A stretch of DNA of 64,000 nucleotides from Gemmatimonadota bacterium (GCA_016182795.1 JACPFW010000003.1:1-64000), one strand, 5' to 3'; positions 9,476 through 17,931 are shown, numbered from the stretch's first letter. Notes: generated by a model from the sequence alone, not told the origin. Translations and numbers: made by a program.

Positions 9476-10672
9476 ATGCCGAGTTTCCAGTATACCGCAC
9501 GCGATGCCAAGGGTGACCTGAAGACAGGGACCCTCGAAGCCGCGACCAAAGACGATGTGATGACGCAATTGCGCCAAAGGCGCATGAACGTCGTAAAGGT
9601 CGAAGAGCAGGGCAAGGCGAAGCAGAAGACCGGCGGCGCGATCGGGATGCGCGACATCGTGATCTTCACGCGCCAGTTCTCGACGATGATCAACTCCGGC
9701 CTGCCGCTGGTGCAGGCCCTCGACATCCTCAGCAAGCAGAGCGAGAACAAGAATCTTGCCGCGGTCACGCGGCAGGTCGTGTTTGACGTCGAGTCCGGCC
9801 ACACCGTGGCCGACGCGCTCGCCAAGCACCCCAACGCGTTCAGCGACCTGTACGTCAACATGGTCGCCGCCGGCGAGGCCGGCGGTATTCTCGACACGAT
9901 TCTGATGCGACTGGCGACGTTCATGGAAAAGAACGACGCCCTCGTGCGCAAGGTGAAGGGCGCCATGATCTACCCTGGCGTCATCATGAGCGTCGCGGCC
10001 ATCGCCGTGGTGGTGTTGCTCATCTTCGTGATCCCCGTCTTCCAGAATATGTTCGCCAGCGTCGGCCTCGCGCTGCCGCTGCCGACGCGCATCGTGATCG
10101 GGCTGTCCAACCTTTTGCAGTCGTACTGGTGGGCGATGGGCGGCGCCAGCTACGGGCTGTACGTGGCCATTCAGCGGTACTACGCTACGCCCGGCGGCAA
10201 GCTGACGATCGACAAGATCATGCTCCAGATGCCGGTGCTCGGCGACGTGCTGCGCAAGTCGGCCGTGTCGCGCTTCACCCGCACGCTCGGCACGCTCATC
10301 AGCTCGGGCGTCAGCATCCTCGACGGGCTCGAGATCACGGCCAAGACGGCCGGCAACCGCGTGATTCAGGACGCCATCATGGCGTCGCGCGCGTCGATCG
10401 CCGGCGGCGACACCATCTCGGCGCCGCTCGCCAAGAGCAATGTCTTCCCGCCGATGGTGATCTCGATGATCGCCGTCGGCGAGCAGACCGGCGGTCTCGA
10501 CGAAATGCTCAGCAAGATCGCCGACTTCTATGATGAAGAAGTGGACGCGGCGGTCAGCGCGCTGCTCGCGGCGATGGAGCCGATCATGATCGTCTTCCTC
10601 GGCGTCGTCGTCGGCGGCATGGTCGTGGCCTGCTACCTGCCGATTTTCGACATGATCAACGCGGTGCAGTAA
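9476..10672 (+). CDS. pilC: Type IV pilus inner-membrane platform protein PilC (GspF family)
   Basis: This 398-residue protein has the start MPSFQYTARDAKG that is characteristic of PilC/GspF and two T2SSF domains (about residues 60-185 and 265-385). Each contains a Gly-rich cytoplasmic helix bundle, with GEAGGILDTIL and GEQTGGLDEML. Hydrophobic segments follow both domains (IAVVVLLIFVIPVF and IMIVFLGVVVGGMVV). It anchors the PilB and PilT motors. Five bases after its stop codon the first 224-bp island repeat begins, so whatever pilus genes once followed have been displaced or lie elsewhere. Confidence 0.95.
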   Translation: MPSFQYTARDAKGDLKTGTLEAATKDDVMTQLRQRRMNVVKVEEQGKAKQKTGGAIGMRDIVIFTRQFSTMINSGLPLVQALDILSKQSENKNLAAVTRQVVFDVESGHTVADALAKHPNAFSDLYVNMVAAGEAGGILDTILMRLATFMEKNDALVRKVKGAMIYPGVIMSVAAIAVVVLLIFVIPVFQNMFASVGLALPLPTRIVIGLSNLLQSYWWAMGGASYGLYVAIQRYYATPGGKLTIDKIMLQMPVLGDVLRKSAVSRFTRTLGTLISSGVSILDGLEITAKTAGNRVIQDAIMASRASIAGGDTISAPLAKSNVFPPMVISMIAVGEQTGGLDEMLSKIADFYDEEVDAAVSALLAAMEPIMIVFLGVVVGGMVVACYLPIFDMINAVQ

Positions 10673-10677
10673 AGAGA

Positions 10678-10901
10678 CAGTTGTTGGGCGCGGCTGATTT
10701 CGGACATAGCGCGCATTGCTAACGCAGTGGCCAGGGTAGCGCGACATCGATGGTCTCGCGACGGGCGGCAACGATCAGTTGCCGCCCCTCGTCGTCTGCA
10801 GGCACGGCGTACGCACGAAGGCACGCGACGGCGGACACGTGGCGTGGTGTAATGACGCGATCTTGCGCGCCACGGCGTGACGTGGCATGATACGCAACGG
10901 T
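10678..10901. repeat. 224-bp long direct repeat, copy 1
   Basis: This stretch is almost identical to 16563-16787: I count three substitutions and one single-base indel. It contains a strong hairpin, GGGCGGCAAC / GTTGCCGCCC with a 5-base loop (10763-10787), and a second one, GCCACG / CGTGGC. Weaker similarity continues to about 10965. The 323 bases between pilC and the next gene hold only this repeat and a short divergent tail. On the minus strand, copy 2 can be read as a coding-like C-terminal peptide, but here the indel breaks that frame. Confidence 0.9.
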
Positions 10902-10995
10902 TGTGCTCTTAACACCGGGCGCAAGCAGGCCGGTGCGTGGGCAGGCACTGCCGTCATTCCCTCTGTGCAGGCCGCCCTTGCGACTCTACTCACCC

Positions 10996-12946
10996 ATGTC
11001 ACGCGGCGGTCCCCGGATCGCCCGTCGCCTCGTGGCCTACCTCGTGGCCACCGCCGCGCTGGGCTCCTGTGCGCGCGAGCCCGTGGCGCCAGCGAGCGAT
11101 CCGATCCGTGCGCCGAGCCACACGGTGCGTTCTGCAGCGGCCCCGCCGGTGTCGGTCGCCACCCTGCTCGACTCCTTCGCCATCGGCGGCGTCTACACGG
11201 TCCTCCCGCGCGGCGGGTTCACGGGGCGGTACGCCCGGTCCCCGGAGAAAGAACACTACGCCGGCACCGTGTTCACGCATCCGACGGGGATTGAGCTCCC
11301 CGTGGGGCTGCCGGTGCGCATCCTCGCGGAGGGGAGTTACACGGCCCGCGCAACCGCGGCCTTCCTGAGCGAGTATTGTGCTTCCTACGGCGCCAAGGAT
11401 CCAAGATGCCCGTTCGGCGCATTTTCCTACTCAGTCCATGGTCTCGCGCCGGGCCCCGGCGTGCTCCATGAGTATGAATCGGGGACTGGGCTGCAGGTCG
11501 CCTGGTCCCAGACCGCGGGTTTCTCTGAGCGGTTCTGGGCCACGCATCCATCGGCCGAGTTCTTCCGCGGCGTCGTGCCCGCATCGGATACGGCGGCGTC
11601 GCGCGAACTGCACTTTCGGCGCGCGGGCTGCTGCTACTACATCCCGTTGGGCAGTGCGGCGTGGGAGACGTATGAAGGGAGCTGGCGATTCGGCGCCGTG
11701 CCGGACGATGGCGGTCGCGCCGAGCTGGGCGAGGCGGCCGTGTTGCGACTGCTGGGGCCGCGCACGGACTCGGCGATGGTGGCGCCCGCCATGTTCAGGG
11801 TCACCACGACCGGCGGCGATGCGCTCACGGCGACACGGTGGTGGTTTGTGCGGGCGGCCAACAACACCTTCGATGGCGAGCCGGTGCCGATGATCACACT
11901 CGTCATGCCGTGGGGGACGATCGAGGTCCCACGGTATCCCGACGGGCAGCAAACGGCGTTCGAGGAGCTGCCGGCGTGCGCGGGGCAGACCACGTGTCCG
12001 TATCAGGCCGACGACCGCCGGCGCCGTGGTGGTGCAGGCCACGCTCGCTGATGGGCGCGTGTTTGCGGCGCGGAACACCGGCACGTCGGCGATCACAATT
12101 GACCTAACGATGATCGGGGGAGACTCCATCGTCCCGTCGGGGACTCGCGTCTCGAACATCCGGCCAGTCACGAGGATGGTCGAAGTGCGCGCTCGCACGG
12201 CCTCCGGGGCGCCCGTATCCGACCGAGAGGTCACGCTCCGTGTAGTCACAGACTCGCTGCAATCTGGCGGGCATAGCCACAGACAACAGCTAGGCCTGCT
12301 GTCGCTGCGACCGACCGGGCGATTCGCGATCGGCACGGACACGACAGTGACCACGACCGTCGTCACCGGAGCGGACGGGCGCGCTCGCGCGACATACATC
12401 GCACCGGTCGTCGGCGGCACAGAGGTCCTCTGGGCGACCTCGACGGGGTCGGATTCTGTGCACCGCCGGCTGGTGCTTGCCGTACCAGGAATTGTTGCGG
12501 CGGCAGACACATCGGTCCACTACTTCATGGAGCCCACGCGCAATCACTCGCCCGGGCACAACTACGCACACGTGGGCGTGATGGAGAAGGTGGATTCGTT
12601 GCTGGGGCGATACAAAGCGCTCCACCAGGGAAATCCGGCACGCTTCCCCTTCGACGGAGCAAATGGTGCGCGATTCAGGGTTAGCGCAGTTGGTTTACCG
12701 CGTGGGGGCTTGTACGACGTGAACGGACAGTGGACGCCAGTACCGGACGGTCATCAGTGGCATCGGGAGGGACTCGAGGTGGATGTCAATGATCGAGGTA
12801 ATGGGCAGGGGGCAGAGTCAGCCAGAGGTCAAGACGCGATGTTCGCACTCTGCCGGACTGACGTCGCGGCGGCGCAATATCGTCCGCGGAAGTGCATCTA
12901 CCACTTGGGGCACTACCATATCACGTACCCGGGGGTGTTTCGATGA
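10996..12946 (+). pseudogene. Lipoprotein with C-terminal LAS/M15-like metallopeptidase domain, frameshifted near 12,000
   Basis: From ATG 10996 there is a lipoprotein signal (lipobox AALGSC), then an unrecognised domain with CCYYIPLG and a paired-Cys segment CAGQTTCPY. At about 12000-12015 the frame slips by one base: the first frame stops at 12051, while the second continues as TTAGAVVVQATLADGRVF to 12946. The second half has an Ig-like stretch (VEVRARTASGAPVSDREVTLRVV) and a C-terminal domain with GGLYDVNGQW, HREGLEVDVN (His-x6-Asp) and HYHI. These fit the zinc ligands of LAS-type murein peptidases. I infer one original protein of about 650 residues. The stop of the second half overlaps the next ATG (ATGA), which suggests the downstream half is still translated or was until recently. 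Confidence 0.65.
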
Positions 12947-13857
12947 CGAACCTGATGCTCCTTCTGCGGCTCAGCGTACTCAGCTTCGCCGTGGGCAACG
13001 TGGGTATGGCGGCGGCACAGGTGGGCTCCGTACGGCAGGACGCGGCGACGGGCGACTACCTTGTGCGAATTCGCACGACGGATGGCTCGCTGGGCGACGT
13101 ACGCGTGCCCGCGCGAAACCGTGTACGTGGGGAGGTCGTCGTTTCGACATCACTCAGCGCCGAAGGGCGAGCCCGGTACGGGTACTCGTTTCGCGTTCAG
13201 TCGGCAAGCCCGCAGGCGCTGCTCACTTTCGTCGTACCGTGTTCAAGCGCGGCGGACATCCGGAATCTCGCCGGAGTTGAGTACACGGCGGAATCGGGTC
13301 AGCGGCCGCTGTTGGTGGGCAAGGGCGAGGTTGAGTGCGAAGCGCTCACACGGCTGGCCGCCGAGGACTCCGCAGTGATGTCGTTCGCCAGCGCATGGTT
13401 GCCCAGTCTCACTCGCGCGCAGTTGATCGGATCAGCGGACATGCCCCAATGGCCCTGCGAATGCTGGGGCGATCCGGCGAACGAACCCGCGATGGCTGCC
13501 ATCGACACGCTCGACGGAACGCACGGCGGCGGGGCCACCGCCCTCATCCTCGCGCCGCTGCGTCCCCAGGTGCTCGTGGCAACCCCCTCGGCCACCGTGC
13601 TCCACCTCCAGTCGGATCTTTGGTTGTTGTGCACGCCGCTGGGCATCCTGACGGCGCCAGGAATCTGCAGGAGTCTGGAGGCCAAGCTCTCGGCTGTGGG
13701 CGATGCTGTCGCACATGGGAACGCGAGCGCCGCCCGCGGCGCGGTCGGCGCCTTGGCGCACGAGCTGGACGCGCAGCGGGGCAAGGAGGTGCCGGAGCTG
13801 GCCTTCTCGCTCCTCTCGTTCTACGTGCAACGGCTTGCGCAGCAACTGGGTCCCTAG
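12943..13857 (+). CDS. Secreted protein of unknown function with helical C-terminal domain
   Basis: This 304-residue protein has a clear signal peptide (NLMLLLRLSVLSFAVG, cleavage near AAAQ). The start ATG overlaps the upstream stop as ATGA, so the two genes are translationally coupled. The middle has a beta-rich part with the Cys pair CEC. The last 60 residues (from CRSLEAKLSAVGDAVAHG) form a predicted three-helix unit similar to the small proteins at 13927-14274 and 15233-15619. Similar short helical tails end many secreted proteins in this kind of genome. I do not recognise a catalytic domain. Its coupling to a peptidase-like lipoprotein hints at a shared envelope role. Confidence 0.6.
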   Translation: MTNLMLLLRLSVLSFAVGNVGMAAAQVGSVRQDAATGDYLVRIRTTDGSLGDVRVPARNRVRGEVVVSTSLSAEGRARYGYSFRVQSASPQALLTFVVPCSSAADIRNLAGVEYTAESGQRPLLVGKGEVECEALTRLAAEDSAVMSFASAWLPSLTRAQLIGSADMPQWPCECWGDPANEPAMAAIDTLDGTHGGGATALILAPLRPQVLVATPSATVLHLQSDLWLLCTPLGILTAPGICRSLEAKLSAVGDAVAHGNASAARGAVGALAHELDAQRGKEVPELAFSLLSFYVQRLAQQLGP

Positions 13858-13926
13858 CGTTCCCGTCATGCGGGGAGCTTACCGGTTGACTTTCATCGAC
13901 GCGCCTCGTCAGGCACCGTTCGCCGC

Positions 13927-14274
13927 TTGCTGGCCTCTCGTGAACAAGGTGGCTTCAATCGATCGCGCTTCGCGACGTTTCTCTCCCCGCTGTGGATGGC
14001 GCGGCCGAGATCCACGAGTCTGGATCTGAGGGTCGACATGCTCGGCGAGGCGTGTAGGACAGCTACCAATGTCGCCGAAGGACGCTGTGCGGCGGCGACT
14101 GCCCAGTGGGAGAGCGCGAAACGGCATCAGGCGTCGGGAAACCGCACGGCGTGGCTTGCTGCTCTCGCCTCGTATCGCCGAAGTGTTCGGACGATTCTCT
14201 CAGATGCCGGAATCTCCGAGGCGTCAGCGATACTGCTTCTCGCCTACGCGGATCGAGTGGAGCAGCTGTCATGA
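13927..14274 (+). CDS. Short helical protein, first copy of a repeated module
   Basis: This is an open frame of 115 codons from a TTG at 13927; an internal ATG at 13996 is an alternative start. The C-terminal 55 residues (from CAAATAQWESAKRHQASG) match in pattern the tail of the secreted protein just upstream and the frame at 15233-15619. No signal peptide is visible, so it may be the remaining C-terminal piece of a longer secreted protein. Its TGA overlaps an ATG at 14271, so it is positioned to be coupled to the following lipoprotein. Start and functionality are uncertain. Confidence 0.4.
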   Translation: MLASREQGGFNRSRFATFLSPLWMARPRSTSLDLRVDMLGEACRTATNVAEGRCAAATAQWESAKRHQASGNRTAWLAALASYRRSVRTILSDAGISEASAILLLAYADRVEQLS

Positions 14275-14333
14275 CATTCTGCCTGCCTCTCCCAGGTGCG
14301 CAAGTAGCAAGACGAGAAACCGGTGGGAGCCGG

Positions 14334-15008
14334 ATGCTCTGTGAAATCGGACCACGAACGCGGCTTGCACGTGCCGGGTGCGTTCGTGTACGCACAGTCG
14401 GTGCAATAGTCCTTGCTGGACTGCTCCTCGCAAGCTGTGAAGCTGCGACGAAGGAACCTGCGGAGGATACCAAGGCGGATACTACGCCTGCAGCCCCGAA
14501 TGTGCCGCCGGCTTCAGCGTCGCTGCCAAGCGCGGCGGACACCACACCGCTTCGTATTGAAGCCTTGCCGCTCGGGGCGGTGGAAGCGCTCCGACGATAT
14601 GCCCCGACTTTCGTTCCGTTCGCCGACACGCAGTACCCACGGGAAGTCCTTGACGAGGCGCGTCAGTTCGCGTTTCACGGTCTCATGGTTGTCCGCGGAG
14701 ACCTACGGGGGGTCGGTCGGGTTGACTATGCAATCGCTGGGATGGACGGTGACAAGGCGCGCGTTATTGCACTCTTGAACGACGTGGACGGCCGGTTTCA
14801 CGCAGTTCCTTTAACAGCCTTTGACTCTGAGGAGTTGGGTTCCAAGCCACCGCGCGTGCTGCAACTCCTACACGAGTTGTGTTATGGCTCATGCGGACCC
14901 CTCGAGGTCAGCATCATTCCGCTCGGCGGCGTGCGAACGCGCGGGAACGAAGTGTGGATCTGGAGTCCCGAGCAGCGGCGCTTCGTGATGCAGGAGTCTC
15001 GGGACTAG
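14334..15008 (+). CDS. Lipoprotein with FG-GAP-like loop, first copy
   Basis: I chose ATG 14334, preceded by GGGAG, because it gives a normal-length lipoprotein signal ending at LLLASC. An earlier ATG at 14271 overlaps the upstream stop, but would put 56 residues before the lipid Cys. The mature part starts with a Pro/Ala/Thr-rich linker and then carries VVRGDLRGVGRVDYAIAGMD, the Asp/Gly pattern of FG-GAP-like lipoproteins. It ends with a Cys pair (CYGSCG) and WSPEQRRF. The protein at 15646-16275 has the same order of elements and is a paralog. Location in the outer membrane or periplasm is likely; function is unknown. Confidence 0.6.
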   Translation: MLCEIGPRTRLARAGCVRVRTVGAIVLAGLLLASCEAATKEPAEDTKADTTPAAPNVPPASASLPSAADTTPLRIEALPLGAVEALRRYAPTFVPFADTQYPREVLDEARQFAFHGLMVVRGDLRGVGRVDYAIAGMDGDKARVIALLNDVDGRFHAVPLTAFDSEELGSKPPRVLQLLHELCYGSCGPLEVSIIPLGGVRTRGNEVWIWSPEQRRFVMQESRD

Positions 15009-15140
15009 TCGGCAAGGACGCCATCTCCGACCAGCGAGGTCAGCCGGAGTCACCCGGAGGCACATTGAGACGTCTGATGACCGCGGGGCCGGACGCCCCG
15101 CACGGAGGCTGCTTCCTGCGCGCGTCGTCCACCGGTCGGT

Positions 15141-15231
15141 GCATGTTTATGCGACCGGATTTCGCGGATCTGCGAGGGATGTTGCGAACTCAGTTTCGCG
15201 GCTAGCGCACGTGCCGTCGCGCCCTACAACA
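15141..15231. repeat. ~90-bp dispersed island repeat, copy A
   Basis: It starts with GCATGTTTATGC, includes TTTCGCGGC, and ends CGCGCCCTACAACA. It aligns along its length with 17802-17890, and at both ends with 16475-16565. It closes the first helical-protein/lipoprotein module. Confidence 0.7.
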
Positions 15232-15232
15232 G

Positions 15233-15619
15233 TTGCTTGCTGCAGGGTCGATCACCGCGTCCCGTGCAGGGGCGTTCGGTCGGTACGTCCTATCGACCGT
15301 CATTCAACCTGAACTCGCCACGCTGCGAGATCGACAGTCAAGGCAATCCGACTTCGAGCTCATCGGCGCCACTCAGCGGCTACACGCGGCTATGTGCGAC
15401 GGTGCCGCAGAGAGGCGCAGGGGGCTGTGCAGGTCGACTAGTAACGAATTGGACGTGGGTGCGCGGCACCTGCGAGAAGGGCGTCTGGGACCGGCTCGAG
15501 AGGTGCTTGAGAGTGTAGTGGACGCATGCCGACGGGCCCTAGCCCAAGGTGCCATTTCTGACGTGGAATATGCACTGCTGACCGGTAGCGTTAGCACGCT
15601 ATTGGCCCGATCGTGGTAA
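15233..15619 (+). CDS. Short helical protein, second copy of the module
   Basis: This frame of 128 codons begins with TTG immediately after the ~90-bp repeat, so the true start is doubtful. Its C-terminal part (from CRSTSNELDVGARHLREG) matches the helical tail of the protein at 12943-13857, including the shared CRS start, and the frame at 13927-14274. Its stop overlaps a GTG (15613) of the next frame. The order helical frame, lipoprotein, ~90-bp repeat is the same as in the preceding 1.3 kb. It may be a degenerate fragment of a formerly longer secreted protein. Confidence 0.38.
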   Translation: MLAAGSITASRAGAFGRYVLSTVIQPELATLRDRQSRQSDFELIGATQRLHAAMCDGAAERRRGLCRSTSNELDVGARHLREGRLGPAREVLESVVDACRRALAQGAISDVEYALLTGSVSTLLARSW

Positions 15620-15645
15620 GATTGAGAGTCCTTTGTCGAGTCACC

Positions 15646-16275
15646 ATGCGAACTCTCCTGTCGCACGTTCTGATTGTCAGCGCGTTGATATCCGTATGCG
15701 GTTGCGACCGTACCGAGCGAAATCAGCTTGATACGCGGTACAGGGGTTCCAACGTCGTTGCCAGCGCGCTCAGGGGAGACTCCTCCGGTGCGACACGGTG
15801 GCGCACCCTCGGAATTGACGACGTGCCGGAGGCTGCCCTCGTTGTCGCGCGGACTCATTGGCCGGGATTCGTTGCGTTCTCGCCCGCCAAGTACGCGACC
15901 GCGGACACCTCTGGCGCCAGCGTCTCTGCAGATGAGGGGCTGGTAGTCGTTCGGGGGAACTTCGAGGGGAAGGGCAACGAGGACTTCATCATCGCTGGTT
16001 CTGACGGCTCTCGAGGGCTGTTGATTGCGCTCTTTGTTCGTTCGAGTGGTGAGGTCGACGCGCACCTTGTGGCCTATCTCGCGAATCACGGGCCGGCGGG
16101 AGCGGGCACTCCAAGCGTCACGCTCGCGCGCACGATGTGCGAGTTTTCGTGCACCAATCGCGCTCAGTTCGCCGTGAGAGTCACAACGCTCGATGTCCAG
16201 GGGCATTCCGTGGGAAACCTCTACTGGGATGCAACGCGCCGGGAATTCCGCCCAGACGAACCGGGTGGCGACTAG
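15646..16275 (+). CDS. Lipoprotein with FG-GAP-like loop, second copy
   Basis: ATG 15646 gives a compact lipoprotein signal with Cys at ISVCGC; a GTG at 15613 in the same frame overlaps the previous stop. The 209-residue protein parallels the one at 14334-15008. PGFVAFSPAKY corresponds to PTFVPFADTQY, VVVRGNFEGKGNEDFIIAGS to the FG-GAP-like loop, CEFSC to the Cys pair, and WDATRREF to the C-terminal motif. The pair shows that a two-gene unit was duplicated and then diverged strongly. No enzyme motif is visible. Confidence 0.6.
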   Translation: MRTLLSHVLIVSALISVCGCDRTERNQLDTRYRGSNVVASALRGDSSGATRWRTLGIDDVPEAALVVARTHWPGFVAFSPAKYATADTSGASVSADEGLVVVRGNFEGKGNEDFIIAGSDGSRGLLIALFVRSSGEVDAHLVAYLANHGPAGAGTPSVTLARTMCEFSCTNRAQFAVRVTTLDVQGHSVGNLYWDATRREFRPDEPGGD

Positions 16276-16474
16276 ATCGAAGCGGGACGCCATGCGGCAT
16301 TGCGTTGAAGGTGCTTCGCGTGTCGCCGCCCAGTAAAGGTGGCGGCCCGCTTTGGATCGCGGTTGAGCCGTATCCCGCGAGTCGTGAAGCACTCCCGAGC
16401 TCTGCGGAGATGGATGGTCGGCATTCGTCTCGCGAGCAGCGCGATAGCACTGTAGCATGACCGCCGTACCGTAC
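16276..16474. other. Intergenic stretch without a recognisable gene
   Basis: Between the lipoprotein stop and the ~90-bp repeat I see no coding frame with a plausible start, no RNA gene and no clear terminator. Together with the two repeats that follow it makes a 600-base non-coding interval. Confidence 0.5.
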
Positions 16475-16565
16475 GCATGTTCATGCAAGCAATTGCGCAC
16501 AGTAGCGCCGTCTGTTGCGTATGCGGCTTCGTAGCCGCTGCGAGAGTGACCGCGCCCTACAACAG
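16475..16565. repeat. ~90-bp dispersed island repeat, copy B
   Basis: It begins GCATGTTCATGC (inverted pair GCATG/CATGC) and ends CGCGCCCTACAACAG, like copy A. The middle is more divergent. It abuts the second 224-bp repeat. Confidence 0.6.
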
Positions 16566-16578
16566 TTGTAGGGCGCGG
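16550..16578. repeat. 29-bp perfect palindrome at an island-unit junction
   Basis: The arms CCGCGCCCTACAAC and GTTGTAGGGCGCGG are perfectly complementary around a single A. The left arm is the end of ~90-bp repeat B and the right arm is the start of the second 224-bp repeat. There is no following T-run, so it is not an obvious terminator. Confidence 0.85.
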
Positions 16579-16787
16579 CTGATTTCGGACATAGCGCGCA
16601 TTGCATAACGCAGTGGCCAGGGTAGCGCGACATCGATGGTCTCGCGACGGGCGGCAACGATCAGTTGCCGCCCCTCGTCGTCGGCAGGCACGGCGTACGC
16701 ACGAAGGCACGCGACGGCGGACACGTGGCGTGGTGTAATGACGCGATCTTGCGCGCCACGGCGTGACGTGGCATGATAAGCAACGGT
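16563..16787. repeat. 224-bp long direct repeat, copy 2
   Basis: This is the partner of 10678-10901, with the same internal hairpins (main one at 16649-16673). On the minus strand this copy reads without stops to a TAG at 16557-16559, ending with a plausible peptide tail (YAMRAMSEISRALQLL). The other copy is frameshifted there. Confidence 0.9.
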
Positions 16788-16879
16788 GGTGCCCGTCCCG
16801 CCGCGCGCAAGGAGGCCGGCGCGTGGGCACGCACTGCCGCCACTCCCTATTGCGACGCCCAACTGTCGGAGGCAGTAGC

Positions 16880-17611
16880 ATGAGTGGGACATTGTTGGGC
16901 TTGCGCGTCCCGATGAGTGCCGTCGTGCGAAGGGACGCTTCTCGGGTCTTACTTGGGATGTGCCTCGTGACGTTGCCCACGCCGCGGGCCGCCATTCTGT
17001 TCGCACAGACATCTCGTGTCGAGGACGCTGCCAGATGCACGCAAGCGGCGACGCTCGTGCGTGCGTTCGACGAATCGGTCGTGCGGAGTGGGAGTCTCGC
17101 GAACCAAGGGACCGGGAAGCTGGAAGAGCGCGGCGAGGCGGTGGCGACGCTGCTGCGATGCGGCGCCACAGGTGGACGGGCTGCCGCAGCCACCATCCGC
17201 CTGACGAGGCATATGATGGACCGCGAGGTGATTCTCACGCTGACCTCTTCATATCGAACCTTCCGCGACACGGCGGTGATCGCCGCCGCAACAGAGGTCG
17301 CGTCGGATGCGGCCGCCAGTACTGTCGCACGCGTGGTCGCGCTCCGAACGATATGGCTGGTGCAGACCGGCAAGTTCTGGTTCGGCATCGAAGAGATGTA
17401 TCCTCCGAAAGTCGGCGCAGCGGATGAGATACGCATGGCGCGATGCGGCGAAGGAGTACAAGTCGCCGAGAAACGACCATCGTGGGAGGTCGGTGTCGAA
17501 CCGCCGCCCGGGTTTGCGACGACTCTGCAAGCGGTGGCGAATCGGTTGCGAGACGATGCCTCGCAACCCGTCGAGGTCCGCGTGGCAGCGCTCTGCGTGC
17601 TTGTTCCGTAG
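16880..17611 (+). CDS. Secreted protein of unknown function in the repeat island
   Basis: ATG 16880 is preceded by GGAGG at 16868-16872, which decides the start. The 243-residue product has a basic N-terminus and a hydrophobic stretch (VLLGMCLVTL), consistent with export. The rest is Ala/Arg-rich and helical, with segments such as ASTVARVVALRTIWLVQTGK and VEVRVAALCVL that resemble HEAT-type repeats. No catalytic motif is seen. It sits between the second 224-bp repeat and the third ~90-bp repeat, so it forms a one-gene unit of the island. Its codon use is less GC-biased than that of the flanking housekeeping genes. Confidence 0.55.
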   Translation: MSGTLLGLRVPMSAVVRRDASRVLLGMCLVTLPTPRAAILFAQTSRVEDAARCTQAATLVRAFDESVVRSGSLANQGTGKLEERGEAVATLLRCGATGGRAAAATIRLTRHMMDREVILTLTSSYRTFRDTAVIAAATEVASDAAASTVARVVALRTIWLVQTGKFWFGIEEMYPPKVGAADEIRMARCGEGVQVAEKRPSWEVGVEPPPGFATTLQAVANRLRDDASQPVEVRVAALCVLVP

Positions 17612-17801
17612 GCAACGACATAATGGCTCGCACATGCGCGAGGCGCTGCTCGCCGCGCATCGCCAATGGTAAGCTCCCGCGCCAGCAGGACCATCTGAAA
17701 GGGACTTCTTATATCACGTGATACCGGCCTCCGGATAAGCTTGAGATGCGGAATGGGGAGCGCCTAAACCGTGTTCCAGTAGGCAGAGTGCGCCTGTCGC
17801 C
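17612..17801. other. Intergenic stretch without a recognisable gene
   Basis: No plausible coding frame or RNA gene is seen here. The interval continues through the third ~90-bp repeat and ends at a strong hairpin terminator, making 372 bases without a gene. Confidence 0.5.
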
Positions 17802-17890
17802 GCATGTTCATGCAGCCGGAGTCCGCGGATGTGCAAGGAAGTGACGAAATCGGTTTCGCGGCCAGTGCAGATGCCGCTGCGCCCCACAGA
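17802..17890. repeat. ~90-bp dispersed island repeat, copy C
   Basis: It starts GCATGTTCATGCAGCCGG, contains CGGTTTCGCGGCCAG, and ends CTGCGCCCCACAGA. It aligns well with copy A throughout and appears to mark the right edge of the island. Confidence 0.7.
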
Positions 17891-17931
17891 TCGATGACTT
17901 GGACCTAGGATTGCGAGTGACGATGCACGAA

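Noticed and set aside
15373-17694. 773-codon minus-strand frame across the island
   Set aside because: Crosses three plus-strand genes and both repeat types; the translation is Ser/Arg-rich without a domain. Only the short tail within the 224-bp repeat (to 16557) looks protein-like, in a different frame.
10678-17892. Classical integron attC sites
   Set aside because: I tried to fit the unit ends to RYYYAAC...GTTRRRY with 50-150 bases between. Only single partial matches appear, and the complementary cores sit one base apart, so I do not call attC; the cassette idea is kept as a hypothesis.
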